Notes: generated from the letters alone by a model not told the origin. DNA of 64,000 nt from Vibrio sp. NTOU-M3 (GCF_040869035.1 NZ_CP162100.1:2914001-2978000), one strand, 5' to 3'; numbered from the stretch's first letter, positions 1-14,633 are shown. Numbers and translations: made by a program.

Positions 1-809
1 TCCAGACCCACTGCGTCACAGCCAGTAGCTGCGATTTGTTCAAGCCACATGCCACCATTCTTCGTAAATAGTGTCACCGGTACACGGCGACCATCATTTT
101 CACGGATCAGACCATCAACAATCTTGTGCATGTACTGAAGTGAAAATAGGTTGTAATCACGTGGAGTAAGAACGCCTCCCCATGTATCAAACACCATTAC
201 AGACTGCGCACCCGCTTTAATTTGCGCGTTTAGGTATTCAATAACGCTGTCTGCCAGTTTATCTAGCAGAAGGTGCAGCATTTGTGGTTCTGCATACATC
301 ATCTTCTTGATCTTAGTGAATGCTTTTGAACTGCCACCTTCCACCATGTAAGTTGCTAGTGTCCAAGGGCTGCCAGAGAAGCCAATCAGTGGAACATCAC
401 CATTCAAATCTTTGCGGATCTGACGTACTGCATTCATTACATATTGCAGCTCACCTTCAGGATCCGGCAGACCGATTTTCTCTACGTCTGCTTTGCAGGT
501 AATTGGATTATCAAACACTGGGCCTTCACCAGCTGCAAAACGTAGACCAAGCCCCATTGCATCTGGAATCGTTAGAATGTCAGAAAATAAAATGGCTGCA
601 TCAAGAGGAAAACGGCGCAATGGCTGAAGCGTCACTTCAGATGCAAGTTCTGCATTTTTACATAAAGACATAAAGTCGCCAGCTTGCGCACGTGTGGCTT
701 TATACTCAGGTAAATAACGACCAGCCTGACGCATCATCCATACAGGTGTGTAGTCTACTGATTCTTTAAGTAATGCGCGCAGATAACGATCATTTTTTAA
801 TTCTGTCAT
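1..809 (-). CDS. hemE: Uroporphyrinogen decarboxylase, 3' end outside window
   Basis: HemE decarboxylates the four acetate side chains of uroporphyrinogen III to give coproporphyrinogen III in cytoplasmic heme synthesis. The minus-strand frame from the ATG at 807-809 begins [14 protein letters not shown] and soon shows the family signature [11 protein letters not shown], whose Arg binds substrate carboxylates. About 269 codons are visible of roughly 355 usual for the family, so the C-terminal quarter lies beyond the left edge. It is downstream of and co-oriented with nudC, as in E. coli, with about 200 bp between them. No frameshift is visible. Identity is very secure. Confidence 0.96.
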   Translation of the reverse strand, partial: MTELKNDRYLRALLKESVDYTPVWMMRQAGRYLPEYKATRAQAGDFMSLCKNAELASEVTLQPLRRFPLDAAILFSDILTIPDAMGLGLRFAAGEGPVFDNPITCKADVEKIGLPDPEGELQYVMNAVRQIRKDLNGDVPLIGFSGSPWTLATYMVEGGSSKAFTKIKKMMYAEPQMLHLLLDKLADSVIEYLNAQIKAGAQSVMVFDTWGGVLTPRDYNLFSLQYMHKIVDGLIRENDGRRVPVTLFTKNGGMWLEQIAATGCDAVGL

Positions 810-1014
810 TCCGTTATTCCAATTCAATTAACTTCATTTATTTCGCTCGTATTCTAACACTGTTTCCATCTCAAAAGCTGCGTGCTTTGCAACCTGGATC
901 AAGTTATTAACTTTTAGATGAACAGTTCGTTTGCCAGTACACAATAACAGTGTTAAAAATTTGTTTGCTAGCGAAAACTACAATTACAATACTGAGTACT
1001 TGAGACTCAGCATC

Positions 1015-1842
1015 TCATAACGACATCTTACTTACCCCCTCCTTCATTGGAGGGTTTTTTTTGCTCTCTACAATTTCTAATACAGTTTGATCAATCAACT
1101 GACGTGCAATTGTTCCTTTAGGAGCCACCTCTGGCATATTTTCAGGAGAGAACCAGCCTGCATCACTGAGTTCAGTATAATCTGGCTTAATATTTCCCGA
1201 CTCATAATCCGCAAAAAAGGCAGCCATCAAGCTACTTGGAAAGGCCCATGGTTGGCTACCGTAATATCGAATGTTCTTAACTCGGATTCCCGTTTCTTCA
1301 AAAACTTCTCGTTCTACACATTGTTCCAACGTCTCTCCTACCTCGACAAAACCGGCGATTACGGTATACATTCCATTTCTGTGACGAGGGTGTTGCGCCA
1401 ACAATATTTGGTTCTCATTGCGCACCGCAACAATAATACAAGGAAATACTCTCGGATAATGTAGTGCGCGACAATCAGAGCACTGCATCGCAAGTTGATT
1501 GATGTTCAAGTGTGTGCGACCACCGCATTGTGGGCAAAAACGAATTGATTGATACATATGACCATACTGTACCGCACGACTGAGTAACAGATATAACTCT
1601 TCTGGAAAGTGTAAGCAGTCGCGCAATGAAGTGAATTCTAAATTGCCAACTAAATCACTTTCGTTGAGCCACATTACCGGGAATGTGTTGTAAGTTCCAA
1701 TTTGTATGGCATCAACATTTTCAAAACCATACTTCTCCCCTGCTCCAAATGGCAGCTGCTGATCTTGCAAAAAAATGTTACTTCCTGAAACAACACACCA
1801 GTAGGCTTTTTCTATTTGGTTTAGTTCACCTTTCTTCGACAT
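1015..1842 (-). CDS. nudC: NADH pyrophosphatase (RNA deNADding Nudix enzyme)
   Basis: NudC hydrolyses NADH to NMNH and AMP and, from work on the E. coli enzyme, removes NAD caps from RNA. The 275-residue product shows the family layout: an N-terminal domain, a four-Cys zinc ribbon (CPQCGG and CSDC, about residues 103-121), a Nudix box starting [11 protein letters not shown] with REVFEETGI (about 165-187), and the subfamily tag SQPWAFPSS just after it. It is slightly longer than the 257-residue E. coli enzyme because of a C-terminal tail. That tail is encoded over a hairpin plus T-run that reads as a terminator on the other strand (1037-1062). It is divergent from rsd and upstream of hemE. Confidence 0.95.
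   Translation of the reverse strand: MSKKGELNQIEKAYWCVVSGSNIFLQDQQLPFGAGEKYGFENVDAIQIGTYNTFPVMWLNESDLVGNLEFTSLRDCLHFPEELYLLLSRAVQYGHMYQSIRFCPQCGGRTHLNINQLAMQCSDCRALHYPRVFPCIIVAVRNENQILLAQHPRHRNGMYTVIAGFVEVGETLEQCVEREVFEETGIRVKNIRYYGSQPWAFPSSLMAAFFADYESGNIKPDYTELSDAGWFSPENMPEVAPKGTIARQLIDQTVLEIVESKKNPPMKEGVSKMSL
1037..1062 (+). terminator. Terminator-like hairpin antisense to nudC 3' end
   Basis: CCCTCC (1037-1042), a six-base loop and GGAGGG (1049-1054) are followed by eight T on the plus strand. This has the form of a rho-independent terminator for plus-strand transcription, but it lies inside the last codons of nudC on the minus strand and no plus-strand gene ends here. Confidence 0.45.
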
Positions 1843-1903
1843 GTTTAATCCTCATTGCTTGCAGTGTCGTTATTTTACTGGCAATCTAATTTCATACTAG
1901 AGT

Positions 1904-1932
1904 TTGTAGTCACGAAATATTCAGACTATAAA
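1904..1932 (+). promoter_or_regulatory. Predicted sigma70 promoter of rsd
   Basis: TTGTAG (1904-1909) and TATAAA (1927-1932) are separated by 17 bp in the nudC-rsd divergent interval, correctly oriented for rsd. A stem GATCAC/GTGATC lies just before the rsd ribosome-binding site. Visual match only. Confidence 0.45.
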
Positions 1933-2027
1933 TTACTGTAAGGACTAAGGTTTATACCTTTAAGAACGCTTTGCCAAGCAAGGCTTAATGATCACCGGAG
2001 ATGTGATCCGATCATGAGGGCATGGTC

Positions 2028-2516
2028 ATGCTAAATAAATTCAAACAAACGCAAGAACAGTGGGGTGGCTCTAGTGAAGTCATCGATCATTGGCTAGAAA
2101 AACGGCAATTATTAATCGTCGAATACTGTAAGCTTGCTGATCTTCAGCCCTGCTCTACAAAACCTTCTCTTGCTAAACTCCCTTCCGCGACTGAACTTCA
2201 GTCATTCTGCCAACACCTTGTCGACTATATATCAGAGGGACATTTTAAGATCTACGACATGGTCATGGATAAATGGCGCGCGACTGGGTTTGAAGCAACC
2301 GATGAAATCAACCAAACCTATGGCAAGATCGTTCTTACAACAGAGCCTCTACTCAATTTCACGGATAAATATGCCTCTATTGCTGAAGATGACAACTTAA
2401 GTGATTTTGATAGTAACTTATCTTTGATTGGCGAGATCATAGAAGTACGTTTTGAAGTTGAGGACGAATTAATTCAGCAAATCGCCGATAGTCTCGCAGT
2501 CCCTCCCGGAGCTTGA
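2028..2516 (+). CDS. rsd: Regulator of sigma D (anti-sigma70 factor)
   Basis: Rsd binds domain 4 of the housekeeping sigma factor and sequesters it, favouring alternative sigma factors in stationary phase; in E. coli it also stimulates the SpoT hydrolase. The 162-residue product carries the Rsd/AlgQ pattern (DHWLEKRQLLIVEY near the N terminus, then CQHLVDYISEGHFKIYD). Two ATGs occur, at 2022 and 2028. GAGGG at 2016-2020 sits only one base from the first but seven from the second, and the E. coli protein starts MLN, so I chose 2028. It is divergent from nudC and converges on rpoC, as in E. coli. Confidence 0.92.
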   Translation: MLNKFKQTQEQWGGSSEVIDHWLEKRQLLIVEYCKLADLQPCSTKPSLAKLPSATELQSFCQHLVDYISEGHFKIYDMVMDKWRATGFEATDEINQTYGKIVLTTEPLLNFTDKYASIAEDDNLSDFDSNLSLIGEIIEVRFEVEDELIQQIADSLAVPPGA

Positions 2517-2572
2517 TAGAACTTCCGCTTAGTACTCGCTATTAGGTTTAAATATCTCAAAAAGAGAATACC

Positions 2573-2600
2573 AAAAAGGCACCTTTCGGTGCCTTTTATT
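2573..2600. terminator. Bidirectional terminator between rsd and rpoC
   Basis: AAAAGGCACC (2574-2583), loop TTTC and GGTGCCTTTT form a ten-pair hairpin with T-runs on both strands. It ends rsd on the plus strand and the rpoBC operon on the minus strand. Confidence 0.85.
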
Positions 2601-2616
2601 ATTTTACTCGGAGCGA

Positions 2617-6819
<4,203 letters not shown>

Positions 6820-6924
6820 AATCAGCTCCTGTAAGGAGTTAAAAGGAGCTCACCCGCAAAAGTGAGCACCTTCTACCAAATAATCGCCTTTGATTCTCTC
6901 GACCTTAGTCAAGAGAGAAAGAGA

Positions 6925-9900
6925 TTACTCTTCGTCTTCTAGCTCGATGTTGATACCTAGCGAGCGGATCTCTTTCAACAATACGTTGAACGATTCTGGC
7001 ATGCCAGGTTCCATGCTGTGGTTGCCATCTACGATGTTCTTATACATCTTAGTACGGCCGTTAACGTCATCCGACTTAACTGTTAGCATTTCTTGAAGCG
7101 TGTAAGCAGCACCGTATGCTTCTAGTGCCCATACTTCCATCTCACCGAAACGCTGACCACCGAACTGAGCTTTACCACCAAGTGGTTGCTGAGTTACTAG
7201 GCTGTACGAACCAGTTGAACGAGCGTGCATCTTGTCATCAACAAGGTGGTTCAGTTTCAGCATGTACATGTAACCAACAGTTACAGGACGCTCAAACGCA
7301 TCACCTGTGCGACCATCAAACAGCGTTAGCTGACCAGACTCTGGTAGGTCACCTAGTTTCAATAGCTCTTTGATTGATTGTTCAGAAGCACCATCAAATA
7401 CTGGAGTCGCGATCGGTAGACCGCCACGTAGGTTTTTGATCAGCGTACGAACTTCATCATCAGATAGAGACGCAACGTCTACTTTCTGACGTGTCTCACC
7501 AAGATCGTAAACCTTCTGTAGGAAGTCACGGAACTTAGCTAGCTCTTGCTGCTCTTTCACCATCTGGTTGATCTTGTCACCGATACCTTTCGCTGCCAGA
7601 CCTAAGTGTACTTCTAGGATCTGACCGATGTTCATACGCGAAGGTACACCCAGTGGGTTAAGTACGATGTCTACAGGCTGACCTTTTTCATCGTAAGGCA
7701 TGTCTTCAACAGGGTTGATCTTAGAGATTACACCCTTGTTACCGTGACGACCCGCCATCTTATCACCAGGCTGGATGCGACGTTTAACCGCTAGGTAAAC
7801 TTTCACGATCTTCAGTACGCCAGGAGCTAGATCATCACCTTGTGTGATCTTGCGACGCTTAGTTTCGAATTTCTTATCGAAGTCTGCACGTAGCTCATCA
7901 TACTGCTCTGCTAGTTGCTCTAGCTGAGTCTGTTGAGCATCGTTTTCAAGCGTTAGTTCTAACCACTTCTTACGATCGATAGCATCTAGTTTCGCTTCAG
8001 TGTAGCCACCGTCGATTAGTACAGCTTTAACACGGTTTAGAAGGCCACCCTCAAGAATCTGGAATTCTTCAGTAAGGTCTTTCTTCGCTTCTTTAAGCTG
8101 CATCTGTTCAATTTCAAGTGCACGTTTGTCTTTTTCAACACCGTCACGAGTAAATACTTGAACATCGATGATCGTACCTGAAACAGAATTTGGCACGCGT
8201 AGAGACGTATCTTTAACGTCTGACGCTTTCTCACCAAAGATAGCACGTAGTAGCTTCTCTTCAGGAGTGAGCTGAGTTTCACCTTTAGGCGTTACTTTAC
8301 CTACAAGGATATCACCGCCTTTCACTTCCGCACCGATGTAAACGATACCTGACTCGTCTAGTTTAGACAGAGCAGACTCACCTACGTTTGGAATGTCAGC
8401 TGTGATTTCTTCAGCACCAAGCTTAGTATCACGCGCCACACAAGATAGCTCTTGAATGTGGATAGTCGTGAAACGGTCTTCTTGAACTACGCGCTCAGAT
8501 ACTAAGATCGAGTCTTCGAAGTTGTAACCGTTCCAAGGCATGAATGCGATACGCATGTTCTGACCAAGCGCAAGCTCACCAAGGTCTGTTGAAGGACCAT
8601 CAGCAAGAACGTCACCACGCGCTACAGGTTCACCCGGCATCACACATGGACGCTGGTTGATACACGTGTTTTGGTTAGAACGAGTGTATTTAGTTAGGTT
8701 GTAGATATCGATACCCGCTTCACCAGGGATCAGCTCGTCTTCGTTAACTTTAACAACGATACGAGAAGCATCTACAGACTGGATTACACCACCACGTTTC
8801 GCTACCGCTGTAACACCAGAGTCAACGGCGATGTTACGCTCAATACCAGTACCAACTAGAGGCTTGTCAGCCTTAAGTGTTGGAACTGCCTGACGTTGCA
8901 TGTTGGCACCCATCAATGCACGGTTCGCATCATCGTGTTCTAGGAACGGGATAAGCGATGCAGCAATAGATACAACCTGGTTAGTTGCAACGTCCATGTA
9001 GTCAACATGTTCGCGTGGGTGTAGGCCAGATTCACCTTTCTGACGAGCAGTGATTAGCTCTTCAGAGAATGTGCCTTCTTCAGTAAGAACAGTGTTCGCC
9101 TGAGCGATAACGTACTGACCTTCCTGAATAGCAGATAGGTAATCTACTTCGTCTGTTACTACGCCATCTACTACGCGACGGTATGGAGTCTCTAGGAAAC
9201 CGTACTCGTTACAACGCGCAAACGCAGATAGAGAGTTGATCAGACCGATGTTTGGACCTTCAGGCGTTTCGATAGGACATAGACGACCGTAGTGAGTTAC
9301 GTGTACGTCACGTACTTCGAAGCCAGCACGTTCACGAGTAAGACCACCAGGACCCAATGCAGAGATACGACGCTTATGCGTAACTTCTGATAACGGGTTG
9401 TTTTGGTCCATGAACTGTGAAAGCTGTGAAGAGCCAAAGAATTCTTTAACCGCAGCAGAGATCGGCTTAGCGTTGATTAGATCTTGAGGCATGATTGCAT
9501 CAAGGTCGCCAAGGCTTAGACGCTCTTTAACAGCACGTTCAACACGTACTAGACCAACGCGGAATTGGTTTTCTGCCATTTCGCCAACGCTGCGGATACG
9601 ACGGTTACCTAGGTGGTCGATATCGTCCACTTCACCGATGCCGTTACGGATAGCGATAAGCTTCTTCATCACTTCAACGATATCAGTTTCGTCAAGTGTG
9701 CCTTGCTCTTGAGCATCTTCACGTTCGATAGAGCTGTTAAACTTCATACGACCAACAGTCGATAGATCGTAACGCTCTTCAGAGAAGAATAGGCTTTCGA
9801 ATAGTGCTTCAGCAGCTTCTTTTGTTGGTGGCTCACCAGGGCGCATCATGCGGTAGATTTCTACCAATGCAGAAATACGATCAACAGTGCTGTCAATACG

Positions 9901-10953
9901 TAGAGTTTCTGACATGAATGGACCGTGGTCTAGATCGTTCGTAAATAGAACTTCCAGAGCTTTGTGGCCAGCTTGCGAAAGGTTCGCTAATGCTTCAAGG
10001 CTGATTTCTTGGTTTGCACCAACAATGATTTCACCAGTCGCTTCGTTGATGTAATCTTTCGATGCAACTTTGCCTACGATGTACTCAACTGGCACTTCGA
10101 TATGATCAACGCCATCTTTTTCAAGTTGACGGATGTGGCGTGCAGTTACACGACGACCAGTTTCAACGTAAGTTTTGCCATTAGCTTCGATATCGAATGA
10201 CGCAGTTTCACCACGTAGACGATCAGGAACAAGCTCCATGAGTAGAGTTTGATCTTTTACTTCGAAGTTCACCTTCTCGAAGAAGATATCCAGAATCTCT
10301 TCTGTCGTCTTACCAAGTGCGCGAAGAATGATAGATGCTGGTAGCTTACGACGGCGGTCAATACGTACGTATAGATTGTCCTTAGGATCAAACTCAAAGT
10401 CTAACCATGAACCACGGTAAGGAATGATACGTGCGTTATATAGAACTTTACCTGATGAGTGGGTCTTACCCTTATCGCTGTCGAAGAAAACGCCTGGGCT
10501 TCTGTGCAGCTGGGATACGATAACCCTCTCGGTACCATTGATTACGAAGGTACCATTGTCTGTCATGAGTGGAATCTCACCCATGTAGACTTCTTGTTCT
10601 TTAATGTCTTTTACAGTACCTGCTGGCGCGTCTTTATCAAAAATAACCAAGCGTAATTTAACGCGTAGTGGTTTTGAATATGTAACACCGCGGATTTGAC
10701 ATTCTTTAACGTCAAAAACTGGCTCACCAAGACGGTAGCTAACGTATTGCAGCTCGGAATTGCCGTTGTAGCTCTGAATCGGGAATACAGAACGGAAAGC
10801 AGCCTCAAGACCGTATTGCCCTTCAGGATCCTGTTCGATGAACTTTTCGAACGAATCGAGCTGGATCGATAGCAGGTATGGAATGTCCAAAACTTGTGGA
10901 CGAGTACCAAAGTCCTTACGGATGCGCTTTTTCTCGGTATAAGAGTAAACCAT
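6925..10953 (-). CDS. rpoB: RNA polymerase beta subunit
   Basis: Beta contributes half of the RNA polymerase active centre and the rifampicin pocket. The open frame extends upstream to 10998, but the ATG at 10953 ([16 protein letters not shown]) has a GAGG ribosome-binding site and gives exactly 1342 residues, the E. coli length. The rifampicin region reads [16 protein letters not shown] then [13 protein letters not shown]; the residues equivalent to E. coli D516, H526 and S531 are all wild type. The C terminus ends in an acidic ELEDEE. It lies between rplL and rpoC, with an attenuator-like hairpin in the leader after rplL. Confidence 0.99.
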   Translation of the reverse strand: MVYSYTEKKRIRKDFGTRPQVLDIPYLLSIQLDSFEKFIEQDPEGQYGLEAAFRSVFPIQSYNGNSELQYVSYRLGEPVFDVKECQIRGVTYSKPLRVKLRLVIFDKDAPAGTVKDIKEQEVYMGEIPLMTDNGTFVINGTERVIVSQLHRSPGVFFDSDKGKTHSSGKVLYNARIIPYRGSWLDFEFDPKDNLYVRIDRRRKLPASIILRALGKTTEEILDIFFEKVNFEVKDQTLLMELVPDRLRGETASFDIEANGKTYVETGRRVTARHIRQLEKDGVDHIEVPVEYIVGKVASKDYINEATGEIIVGANQEISLEALANLSQAGHKALEVLFTNDLDHGPFMSETLRIDSTVDRISALVEIYRMMRPGEPPTKEAAEALFESLFFSEERYDLSTVGRMKFNSSIEREDAQEQGTLDETDIVEVMKKLIAIRNGIGEVDDIDHLGNRRIRSVGEMAENQFRVGLVRVERAVKERLSLGDLDAIMPQDLINAKPISAAVKEFFGSSQLSQFMDQNNPLSEVTHKRRISALGPGGLTRERAGFEVRDVHVTHYGRLCPIETPEGPNIGLINSLSAFARCNEYGFLETPYRRVVDGVVTDEVDYLSAIQEGQYVIAQANTVLTEEGTFSEELITARQKGESGLHPREHVDYMDVATNQVVSIAASLIPFLEHDDANRALMGANMQRQAVPTLKADKPLVGTGIERNIAVDSGVTAVAKRGGVIQSVDASRIVVKVNEDELIPGEAGIDIYNLTKYTRSNQNTCINQRPCVMPGEPVARGDVLADGPSTDLGELALGQNMRIAFMPWNGYNFEDSILVSERVVQEDRFTTIHIQELSCVARDTKLGAEEITADIPNVGESALSKLDESGIVYIGAEVKGGDILVGKVTPKGETQLTPEEKLLRAIFGEKASDVKDTSLRVPNSVSGTIIDVQVFTRDGVEKDKRALEIEQMQLKEAKKDLTEEFQILEGGLLNRVKAVLIDGGYTEAKLDAIDRKKWLELTLENDAQQTQLEQLAEQYDELRADFDKKFETKRRKITQGDDLAPGVLKIVKVYLAVKRRIQPGDKMAGRHGNKGVISKINPVEDMPYDEKGQPVDIVLNPLGVPSRMNIGQILEVHLGLAAKGIGDKINQMVKEQQELAKFRDFLQKVYDLGETRQKVDVASLSDDEVRTLIKNLRGGLPIATPVFDGASEQSIKELLKLGDLPESGQLTLFDGRTGDAFERPVTVGYMYMLKLNHLVDDKMHARSTGSYSLVTQQPLGGKAQFGGQRFGEMEVWALEAYGAAYTLQEMLTVKSDDVNGRTKMYKNIVDGNHSMEPGMPESFNVLLKEIRSLGINIELEDEE

Positions 10954-11139
10954 GGGGTTCCTCAGCTCGCTGATAAGTGACCCAAACTGTCCGCCCACAC
11001 CTAGTTACTTAAGGGGGGTAAGGGACAGTGACTAAATAGCTGTTTACTGTAGTGACATTCCATTACGATGAAATGAAATGTATTTTGCTCAGGTAAAGAC
11101 GCTTAAACAGCGGGAAAATTCGCCTATACCCTACAGCGC

Positions 11140-11170
11140 AAAAAGGCCGGTGGTTACAAAACCACCAGCC
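11140..11170 (-). terminator. rplL-rpoB attenuator/terminator
   Basis: On the minus strand GGCTGGTGGTT, loop TTGT and AACCACCGGCC pair over 11 positions (one wobble) and run into five T. It lies about 30 bp after rplL and 190 bp before rpoB, the position of the partial terminator that lowers rpoBC expression relative to ribosomal protein genes in E. coli. A smaller stem TTAGCC/GGCTAA lies beside it at 11172-11187. Confidence 0.75.
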
Positions 11171-11202
11171 ATTAGCCGTTAGGCTAAGAAACTATGCAAT
11201 AA

Positions 11203-11571
11203 TTACTTAACAGCAACAGTTGCACCAGCTTCTTCTAGCTGAGCTTTAAGAGCTTCAGCTTCATCTTTCTCGATGCCTTCTTTCAGAGGAGCAGGAGCAC
11301 CGTCTACAAGAGCTTTAGCTTCTTTAAGACCTAGGCCAGTTGCGCCACGTACTGCTTTGATTACAGCAACTTTGTTACCGCCAGCAGATTCTAGGATTAC
11401 GTCGAATTCAGTTTGCTCAGCAGCAGCTTCGCCTGCAGCAGCGCCGCCAGCTACAACAGCAGCAGCAGCAGAAACACCGAATTTCTCTTCCATTGCTTCG
11501 ATTAGTTCAACAACTTGCATTACAGACATTTCTGCAACTGCGTCTAGGATTTGCTCGTTAGTGATAGACAT
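11203..11571 (-). CDS. rplL: 50S ribosomal protein L7/L12
   Basis: L7/L12 forms the mobile ribosomal stalk that recruits GTPase factors. The 122-residue product has the usual three parts: an N-terminal dimerisation helix starting [16 protein letters not shown], an Ala/Gly-rich flexible hinge (about residues 35-52), and the C-terminal factor-binding domain with the conserved [10 protein letters not shown] and [15 protein letters not shown]. It follows rplJ by 57 bp in one operon. Codon use is strongly biased, as expected for a very highly expressed gene. Confidence 0.98.
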   Translation of the reverse strand: MSITNEQILDAVAEMSVMQVVELIEAMEEKFGVSAAAAVVAGGAAAGEAAAEQTEFDVILESAGGNKVAVIKAVRGATGLGLKEAKALVDGAPAPLKEGIEKDEAEALKAQLEEAGATVAVK

Positions 11572-11628
11572 AACAATTCTCTTTTAAATCAACAATAAGT
11601 TTAAATAGCAACCAGTGAAAAGCAAGGC

Positions 11629-12123
11629 TTAAGCAGCAGCTTCTTCTTTTTGGTCGCGTAGTGCAGCGATAGTACGTACCAGCTTGCCTGCAGAAGCTTC
11701 TTTCATGCACATCATTAGGCGTGCGATAGCTTCGTCGTAAGTTGGTAGTGTCGCTAGTACTTCAGCGTCAGTTAGCGCGCCTTCAAATGCAGCAGCTTTG
11801 ATCTCGAAGTCTTTGTTCTCTTTAGCGAAGTCTTTGAAAAGACGCGCTGCAGCACCTGGGTGCTCATTTGAGAACGCGATTAGAGTAGGACCAGTAAATG
11901 TCTCTTTTAGACACTCGTAGTCTGTACCTTCAACCGCACGACGCATAAGTGTGTTACGAACAACTCGTACGTAAACACCCGCTTCGCGAGCTTGTTTACG
12001 TAGTGAAGTCATCGCGCCCACTTCTACGCCACGAGAATCAGCTACAACTGCAGAAAGTGCACCACTGGCAGCTTCGTTGACTTCAGCAACAATTGCTTTT
12101 TTGTCTTGAAGGTTTAAAGCCAT
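11629..12123 (-). CDS. rplJ: 50S ribosomal protein L10
   Basis: L10 anchors L7/L12 dimers to the 50S subunit and, as the L10(L12)4 complex, represses its own operon by binding the mRNA leader. The frame stays open to 12168, but the ATG at 12123 ([17 protein letters not shown]) follows AGGAGT at good spacing and gives the usual 164 residues. SDSRG-like and [12 protein letters not shown] elements of the RNA-binding half are present, and the C terminus is the helical L12-docking region. It is preceded by a 291-bp leader carrying its own promoter. Confidence 0.97.
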   Translation of the reverse strand: MALNLQDKKAIVAEVNEAASGALSAVVADSRGVEVGAMTSLRKQAREAGVYVRVVRNTLMRRAVEGTDYECLKETFTGPTLIAFSNEHPGAAARLFKDFAKENKDFEIKAAAFEGALTDAEVLATLPTYDEAIARLMMCMKEASAGKLVRTIAALRDQKEEAAA

Positions 12124-12376
12124 CTTGGATTTACTCCTGGTTGTCGTTACACCACTCACTATCATCACGACAGTGAGAGTTATTGAGGTGCTTCCCAGAA
12201 GAAAGTTAACTATTTACATAGAGCTTTCTGTCAGTTCGGGCACCATCTACGTAGGAAAATTAAGTCTATTTAAAATAAACACCTACGGTCTTGGACGGAG
12301 ACTGGGTCTTAAATTATGCTAATAAGTATTCCTATCACCATAAAGTAAAGATCAGCCCCAACCACAAATATTAGGC
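12124..12376 (-). promoter_or_regulatory. L10-type autoregulatory mRNA leader
   Basis: The untranslated leader before rplJ contains, on the minus strand, the stem CGTAGG (12282-12287) pairing CCTACG (12250-12255) followed by GTAGATGGTG. This resembles the conserved kink-turn portion of the gammaproteobacterial L10 leader to which L10(L12)4 binds to repress rplJL translation. Family match is from memory; a covariance-model search would decide it. Confidence 0.7.
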
Positions 12377-12381
12377 GCGAA

Positions 12382-12409
12382 ATTATACACAAATTTCACG
12401 CCTAAGCAA
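12382..12409 (-). promoter_or_regulatory. Promoter P(rplJ)
   Basis: On the minus strand TTGCTT (12404-12409), a 16-bp spacer and TATAAT (12382-12387) are followed by a GC-rich TTCGCGCC discriminator, the hallmark of ppGpp-sensitive ribosomal promoters. The whole promoter sits in an imperfect palindrome, TTAGGCG...CGCCTAA (12371-12405), immediately after rplA. Confidence 0.75.
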
Positions 12410-12414
12410 ATATA

Positions 12415-13116
12415 TTAAGCTTGAGTGTTCAGGCTACCCTGATCAACAGCAACACCAGCACCCATAGTAGTAGAGATGCTTACTTTCTGCAGGAATGTAC
12501 CTTTAGCAGAAGATGGCTTAGCTTTCTTCAGAGCAACTAGAAGCGCTTCTAGGTTCTCTTTGATCTGCTCAGCAGAGAAGTTTGCTTTACCAATTGTAGT
12601 GTGGATGATGCCGTTTTTGTCGTTACGGTAACGAACCTGACCAGCTTTAGCGTTTTTAACTGCTTCAGCAACGTTAGGAGTTACAGTACCAACTTTAGGG
12701 TTTGGCATTAGACCGCGAGGACCTAGGATAGTACCTAGTTGACCTACAACGCGCATTGCATCTGGAGAAGCAACAACTACGTCGAAGTTCATTTCGCCTT
12801 TCTTCACTTGCTCAGCAAGATCTTCCATACCAACGATGTCTGCGCCAGCTTCTTTAGCTGCTTCAGCATTTGCACCTTGAGTGAACACTGCAACGCGGAT
12901 TTCGCGGCCAGTACCGTGAGGTAGTACAGTTGCACCACGTACGTTCTGGTCAGATTTACGAGCATCGATGCCTAGGTTAACAGCAACGTCAACAGACTCT
13001 ACGAATTTAGCAGTCGCTAGTTCTTGAAGAAGAGCTACAGCTTCGTTGATTTCGTATTCTTTAGTTACGTCAACTTTTTCGCGGATTACGCGCATGCGCT
13101 TAGTTAGTTTAGCCAT
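12415..13116 (-). CDS. rplA: 50S ribosomal protein L1
   Basis: L1 builds the ribosomal L1 stalk that helps release deacylated tRNA, and represses the rplKA operon by binding the mRNA leader. The 233-residue product starts [16 protein letters not shown] and carries the central signature [15 protein letters not shown] and the ending [11 protein letters not shown]. It starts four bases after rplK ends, so translation is probably coupled. Its stop is almost at the -35 of the next promoter. Confidence 0.98.
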   Translation of the reverse strand: MAKLTKRMRVIREKVDVTKEYEINEAVALLQELATAKFVESVDVAVNLGIDARKSDQNVRGATVLPHGTGREIRVAVFTQGANAEAAKEAGADIVGMEDLAEQVKKGEMNFDVVVASPDAMRVVGQLGTILGPRGLMPNPKVGTVTPNVAEAVKNAKAGQVRYRNDKNGIIHTTIGKANFSAEQIKENLEALLVALKKAKPSSAKGTFLQKVSISTTMGAGVAVDQGSLNTQA

Positions 13117-13120
13117 CTTA

Positions 13121-13549
13121 TTAACCCTCTACCACTAGGCCCATTGAACGAGCAGTACCAGCGATTGAACGCTTCATTGCTTCGATGTCAGCACCAGTCA
13201 AATCAGCAGCTTTAGTTTCTGCGATTTCTTGGATTTGAGCGTCAGTTACTGTACCCACTTTTTCAGTGTTTGGACGACCAGAACCAGACTTAACGCCAGC
13301 AGCTTTCTTCAGAAGAACAGCAGCAGGTGGAGTCTTAGTGATGAACGTGAAAGAACGGTCGTTGTATACAGTGATAACAACTGGAGTTGGTAGACCTTTC
13401 TCAATAGATTCTGTTTTCGCGTTGAACGCTTTACAGAATTCCATGATGTTTACACCGTGTTGACCTAGTGCAGGACCAACTGGTGGACTTGGGTTTGCCA
13501 TACCAGCAGCAACTTGTAGCTTGATATAAGCTTCAACTTTCTTAGCCAT
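13121..13549 (-). CDS. rplK: 50S ribosomal protein L11
   Basis: L11 binds the GTPase-associated region of 23S rRNA and is needed for RelA activation by uncharged tRNA. The 142-residue product starts [16 protein letters not shown] and contains the proline-rich N-terminal [21 protein letters not shown] and the C-terminal RNA-binding [12 protein letters not shown]. It leads the rplKA pair downstream of its own promoter inside the nusG terminator. It is trimethylated by PrmA, whose gene begins at the far right of this window. Confidence 0.98.
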   Translation of the reverse strand: MAKKVEAYIKLQVAAGMANPSPPVGPALGQHGVNIMEFCKAFNAKTESIEKGLPTPVVITVYNDRSFTFITKTPPAAVLLKKAAGVKSGSGRPNTEKVGTVTDAQIQEIAETKAADLTGADIEAMKRSIAGTARSMGLVVEG

Positions 13550-13636
13550 GATTTTTCCTAATTTTGGGTTCAGACGCTAATCACTCGATCAGCTCCCCGT
13601 TATTTAAAAACTTTTTACTTCGAGAGAAGTAAAAAG
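13550..13636 (-). promoter_or_regulatory. rplK leader: 5' hairpin and possible L1 target
   Basis: The predicted transcript from the rplK promoter begins with a perfect ten-pair hairpin, CTTTTTACTT (13611-13620) with AAGTAAAAAG (13627-13636), then reads ACGGGGAGCTGATCG before the rplK ribosome-binding site. In E. coli the L1 repressor binds a site in this leader. The hairpin is seen directly; the L1 role is by analogy. Confidence 0.45.
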
Positions 13637-13672
13637 GCGCGAAATTATAGACATAATTCGCGCCTTAAACAA
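13634..13672 (-). promoter_or_regulatory. Promoter P(rplK) embedded in the nusG terminator hairpin
   Basis: On the minus strand TTGTTT (13667-13672), a 17-bp spacer and TATAAT (13644-13649) are followed by a GC-rich TTCGCGCC. The spacer and -10 lie in a near-palindrome, AAGGCGCGAA...TTTCGCGCCTT, which runs into TTTTT and so also has the form of the nusG terminator. Both readings can be true at once. Confidence 0.75.
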
Positions 13673-13690
13673 CCCTATAAAGGTGTTTTT

Positions 13691-14239
13691 TTAATCAAGT
13701 TTTTCAACCTGACCAAACTCAAGCTCAACTGGTGTTGCACGACCAAAGATCGATACAGACACTTTCAGGCGGCTCTTTTCGTAATCCACTTCTTCAACAG
13801 TACCGTTAAAGTCAGCAAATGGGCCTTCGTTAACACGTACCACTTCACCCGCTTCGTACATCGTACGTGGGCGTGGTGCTTCACTCGCTTTCTCAAGACG
13901 GTTAAGAATTGCGTCAGCTTCTTTGTCAGTGATAGGTGCAGGACGATCTGAGGTACCACCAATGAAGCCCATGACACGCGGCACGCTGCGTACTAGGTGC
14001 CATGATTCATCGTTCATAATCATCTGAACTAGAACGTATCCTGGGAAGAACTTACGCTCAGATTTGCGGCGTTGACCTGCACGCATTTCCACTACTTCTT
14101 CAGTAGGAACCAGTACTTCACCAAACAGCTCTTCCATGCCGTGCATTTTGATATGCTCGCGAAGAGACTGAGCGACACGGCCTTCAAATCCAGAGAAGGC
14201 TTGAACCACATACCAGCGTTTTTTTGGAGCTTCACTCAT
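13691..14239 (-). CDS. nusG: Transcription elongation/termination factor
   Basis: NusG binds the clamp of RNA polymerase, suppresses pausing, and links polymerase to Rho or to ribosomal S10. The 182-residue product has the NGN domain ([14 protein letters not shown] at the start, [10 protein letters not shown] about residue 65) and the C-terminal KOW domain ([19 protein letters not shown]). It follows secE by 13 bp, the standard secE-nusG operon. No irregularity seen. Confidence 0.98.
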   Translation of the reverse strand: MSEAPKKRWYVVQAFSGFEGRVAQSLREHIKMHGMEELFGEVLVPTEEVVEMRAGQRRKSERKFFPGYVLVQMIMNDESWHLVRSVPRVMGFIGGTSDRPAPITDKEADAILNRLEKASEAPRPRTMYEAGEVVRVNEGPFADFNGTVEEVDYEKSRLKVSVSIFGRATPVELEFGQVEKLD

Positions 14240-14252
14240 GAATTAAAACCCT

Positions 14253-14633
14253 CTATACCCCAGTCGCTAGAGCGACAAGACGAACCATGATGCCGTCAAT
14301 GCCCCAAAGCGCTAGAGCCATTACAATACTTACAGCCAAAACGATCAGAGTTGTTTGCATAGTTTCTTGGCGAGTAGGCCAAACCACTTTGCGAACTTCC
14401 ATACGGGATTCTTTAGCAAAGCTGATCGCAGCTTTACCTTTCGTTGTTGTAGCTGCAACACCAAGTGCTACGGCGATAAGAACAACAACCGCTGCAGCGC
14501 GAACCACTACAGACATCTCACCATACAGGTAATTACCCACAACAGCGGCAGCTAGCAGAACGAAAGTGACAATCCACTTAAAGATATCTGCGCCATTTGA
14601 GCTTTCAGGAGTTTCAGCATTATTTGCTTTCAT
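14253..14633 (-). CDS. secE: Preprotein translocase subunit SecE
   Basis: SecE is the clamp subunit of the SecYEG inner-membrane channel. The 126-residue product has three predicted membrane segments, as in the E. coli 127-residue form: two near residues 18-60 and one near 97-120. The conserved amphipathic stretch SRMEVRKVVWPTRQE precedes the last segment. It shares an operon with nusG. The about 280-bp gap to tufB contains the tuf terminator, so secE needs its own promoter there; I could not pick a convincing -35. Confidence 0.95.
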   Translation of the reverse strand: MKANNAETPESSNGADIFKWIVTFVLLAAAVVGNYLYGEMSVVVRAAAVVVLIAVALGVAATTTKGKAAISFAKESRMEVRKVVWPTRQETMQTTLIVLAVSIVMALALWGIDGIMVRLVALATGV

